A stretch of 13,451 nucleotides of DNA. Origin: an uncultured bacterium (GTDB taxonomy: Bacteria > Patescibacteriota > Saccharimonadia > Saccharimonadales > Saccharimonadaceae). Position 1 is the first letter of the stretch. Each line of letters begins with the position of its first letter. Below, piece by piece: positions 12,201 to 13,451 of this stretch. The stretch is taken from assembly GCA_903844835.1 (NCBI GenBank), contig CAIMUU010000103.1, positions 1 through 13,451 on the forward strand. Direction: 5' to 3'. The position numbers were made by a program, and so were the translations under genes. The notes under the pieces are model-generated. The model saw nothing but the letters and a program-made list of their open reading frames with translations. It was not told the origin of the DNA and did no database searches.

Positions 12201-12985
12201 TGGCACAAAATAATGATAAATCATTAGGTCAACACTGGTTACAAGATCGCCAGGTGCTGTCTAGTATTGCTGACGAGGCAGAACTTAGTCGAGCCGATAC
12301 GGTGCTTGAAATTGGTCCAGGTCTGGGGACATTGACTAGTGAATTATTGCGTCGGGCTGGTAAGGTGGTTGCCGTTGAATTTGACGGTGAGTTGGCCCGA
12401 AAGTTGCCAGGTCAATTCCCCGGGACCAGTCTAGAGGTCATTAACGCCGACATTTTAAAATTTGATTTATCATCGTTACCCGTGGGCTACAAGGTTGTTG
12501 CAAATATACCTTATTACATCACTAGCAAAATTATTCAGATGCTGATGACTGCTTCTAATCGGCCGTCAACTGTCGTATTACTGGTTCAAAAGGAGGTTGC
12601 GCAGAGGTTAGCGGCAAGACCAGGTGATATGAGCATATTAGGTGTTAGCGCTCAGGTTTATGCTGATGTTACGCTTGGTGACATCGTTAAAGCAAAATTA
12701 TTTACGCCTCCACCAAAAGTCGACAGTCAAGTTGTGATTTTAAAAACTCATCAGCAATCATTTTTTGAAGGCGTTAACGAACAAGACTTCTTTTATATTG
12801 TTAAGGCTGGGTTTTCAGCCAAGCGCAAGATGTTGCGCAGTAGTCTATCGGGAGGTTTAAAATTGTCAAAGGCTGAGGTTGAGATTATTTTGGGTAAAGC
12901 TGGAATCGACCCGAGCGCTAGGGCTGAAACGCTTGATTTAGCGGCTTGGGTTAGGTTGACTGACGTTGTTGTTGCATATCGCTAA
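12200..12985 (+). CDS. rsmA: 16S rRNA (adenine1518/1519-N6) dimethyltransferase
   Basis: 261 aa, the usual KsgA/RsmA length. It adds two methyl groups to each of two adjacent adenines near the 3' end of 16S rRNA, using S-adenosylmethionine, as a late check on small-subunit assembly. The hallmarks are in order: SLGQHWL (8-14), SAM motif I VLEIGPGLGTLT (35-46), acidic Glu60, ADIL with Asp84, the catalytic motif NIPYY (102-106), LLVQKEVAQRL (127-137), PPPKVDS (170-176) and KAGFSAKRKMLRSSL (202-216). The ATG overlaps the lysozyme stop as TAATG, so it is read by translational coupling and has no promoter of its own that I can see. It appears complete and active. Confidence 0.97.
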   Translation: MAQNNDKSLGQHWLQDRQVLSSIADEAELSRADTVLEIGPGLGTLTSELLRRAGKVVAVEFDGELARKLPGQFPGTSLEVINADILKFDLSSLPVGYKVVANIPYYITSKIIQMLMTASNRPSTVVLLVQKEVAQRLAARPGDMSILGVSAQVYADVTLGDIVKAKLFTPPPKVDSQVVILKTHQQSFFEGVNEQDFFYIVKAGFSAKRKMLRSSLSGGLKLSKAEVEIILGKAGIDPSARAETLDLAAWVRLTDVVVAYR

Positions 12986-12994
12986 TGCTACAAT
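12986..12994 (+). promoter_or_regulatory. Extended -10 promoter of the prepilin gene
   Basis: TGCTACAAT begins at the base after the rsmA stop. Its predicted start is near 13001, giving a leader of about 14 bases that contains AAGG (13001-13004) as a weak ribosome site. The same nine bases occur at 5206-5214. Confidence 0.6.
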
Positions 12995-13014
12995 ACGGTT
13001 AAGGTAATATTTTT

Positions 13015-13451
13015 ATGAATCTAAATAAACAATCAAATTTTGGGTTTTCGATAATCGAACTTATTATTGTAATTGTTATTATCGGTATTCTGTCGACAAT
13101 CACGGTAGTATCATATACTGGAGTTCAATCTCGGGCAGTTATTGTCTCGCTAAAGTCTGACTTGTCTAATGCTGTCGATTTTCTTCAGATTGATAAGGCT
13201 CAAAGTAGCACGGGTGTTTTTCCAACTACTTTAGCTTTTGCTAACGGTGGTCGGGGTGTTGTGCCGAGCCCTGGGACGACTTTCAATTACACTGTTAACA
13301 ATTCTAATACTCCTAAGACTTTTTGTTTAACTGCTACCAAGGGTACGAAGAGCTATTTTACTACCCAAGACGGTGCTTTATCTGTAGGCGCGTGTCCGGT
13401 TTTATTTTTTGACGTTGGAGTTGCGACTTCCTACCCTGGTACTGGTGCTAC
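13015..13451 (+). CDS. Type IV prepilin-like protein, possibly with a LamG-type domain (cut by window end)
   Basis: 145 codons are present with no stop, so the gene continues beyond the window. The leader is MNLNKQSNFG, with cleavage expected after Gly10; the mature protein then starts FSIIE, with Glu at +5 (Glu15) as in type IV pilins, followed by a long helix (IIVIVIIGILSTITVVSYTG). The pilin head follows, with a late disulphide pair candidate (FCLTA and GACPV) common to short CPR pilins. The last visible residues, FFDVGVATSYPGTGA, look like the opening of a LamG/concanavalin-type lectin domain, which would make this a pilin with a sugar-binding head; that is an inference from the motif. 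The ATG at 13015 follows an AAGG 10 bases away. Prepilin peptidase and assembly genes are not in the window. Confidence 0.9.
   Translation, partial: MNLNKQSNFGFSIIELIIVIVIIGILSTITVVSYTGVQSRAVIVSLKSDLSNAVDFLQIDKAQSSTGVFPTTLAFANGGRGVVPSPGTTFNYTVNNSNTPKTFCLTATKGTKSYFTTQDGALSVGACPVLFFDVGVATSYPGTGA

Noticed and set aside
1..13451. UGA recoded as glycine, as in Absconditabacteria and Gracilibacteria
   Set aside because: No gene has an in-frame TGA, and TGA serves as a normal stop in two genes with terminators just downstream.
1..13451. CRISPR array, transposase or integrase
   Set aside because: No regularly spaced direct repeats and no such protein in any frame; the inverted repeats and tRNA copies lack an associated recombinase here.

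Overview
The window looks like chromosome from a Candidate Phyla Radiation (Patescibacteria) bacterium, most likely a Saccharibacteria (TM7) relative. This rests on gene content: a sortase-anchored DUF11 surface protein, a DUF348/G5/phage-tail-lysozyme wall enzyme, a type IV prepilin whose end looks like the start of a LamG-type domain, a kinase with a 7TM-type sensor, and several small membrane proteins of unnamed families. Most of the DNA is AT-leaning, the standard code fits (no in-frame TGA), and genes are packed with little spacing. The taxon is an inference; there is no rRNA in the window.

Layout. 1-1557 (+) is the C-terminal part of a membrane histidine kinase, running in from outside. 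It converges on a 73-aa membrane protein (1560-1781, -). A strong bidirectional terminator (1801-1830) separates that from an LPXTG-type DUF11 surface protein (1873-3336, -). Next is a G+C-rich 390-aa membrane-anchored protein (3591-4763, -) inside a pair of about 30-bp inverted repeats (3472-3504 and 4941-4971). From 4764 to 5846 there is no convincing protein gene, but there is much structure: hairpins, a possible structured RNA (about 5221-5420), a complete tRNA-Glu(TTC) at 5458-5532, and at least four displaced copies of pieces of that tRNA. An unrecognised 213-aa gene (5847-6488, -) follows, then a divergent spacer with a 54-nt palindrome (6537-6590).

From 6762 everything reads on + and looks like core genome: triosephosphate isomerase (tpiA), a proline-rich tail-anchored protein, a UvrD/PcrA helicase, an 80-aa four-cysteine secreted or anchored protein, the DUF348/G5 lysozyme, 16S rRNA dimethyltransferase rsmA (overlapping the previous stop by one base), and a prepilin gene cut by the window end.

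How the genes fit together. The surface genes (DUF11-LPHTG, prepilin, wall lysozyme, 390-aa protein, kinase) suggest a cell that invests in attachment and wall remodelling, as expected of an epibiotic CPR bacterium. The others serve glycolysis, DNA repair and ribosome maturation. Several genes have a TATAAT-like -10 box only 7-9 bases before the start codon and no Shine-Dalgarno site, which points to leaderless mRNAs. The compositionally odd genes have clear Shine-Dalgarno sites instead. The most unusual stretch is 3470-6600: inverted repeats round a foreign-looking gene, then a scatter of tRNA-Glu fragments, which together suggest past insertion and rearrangement.
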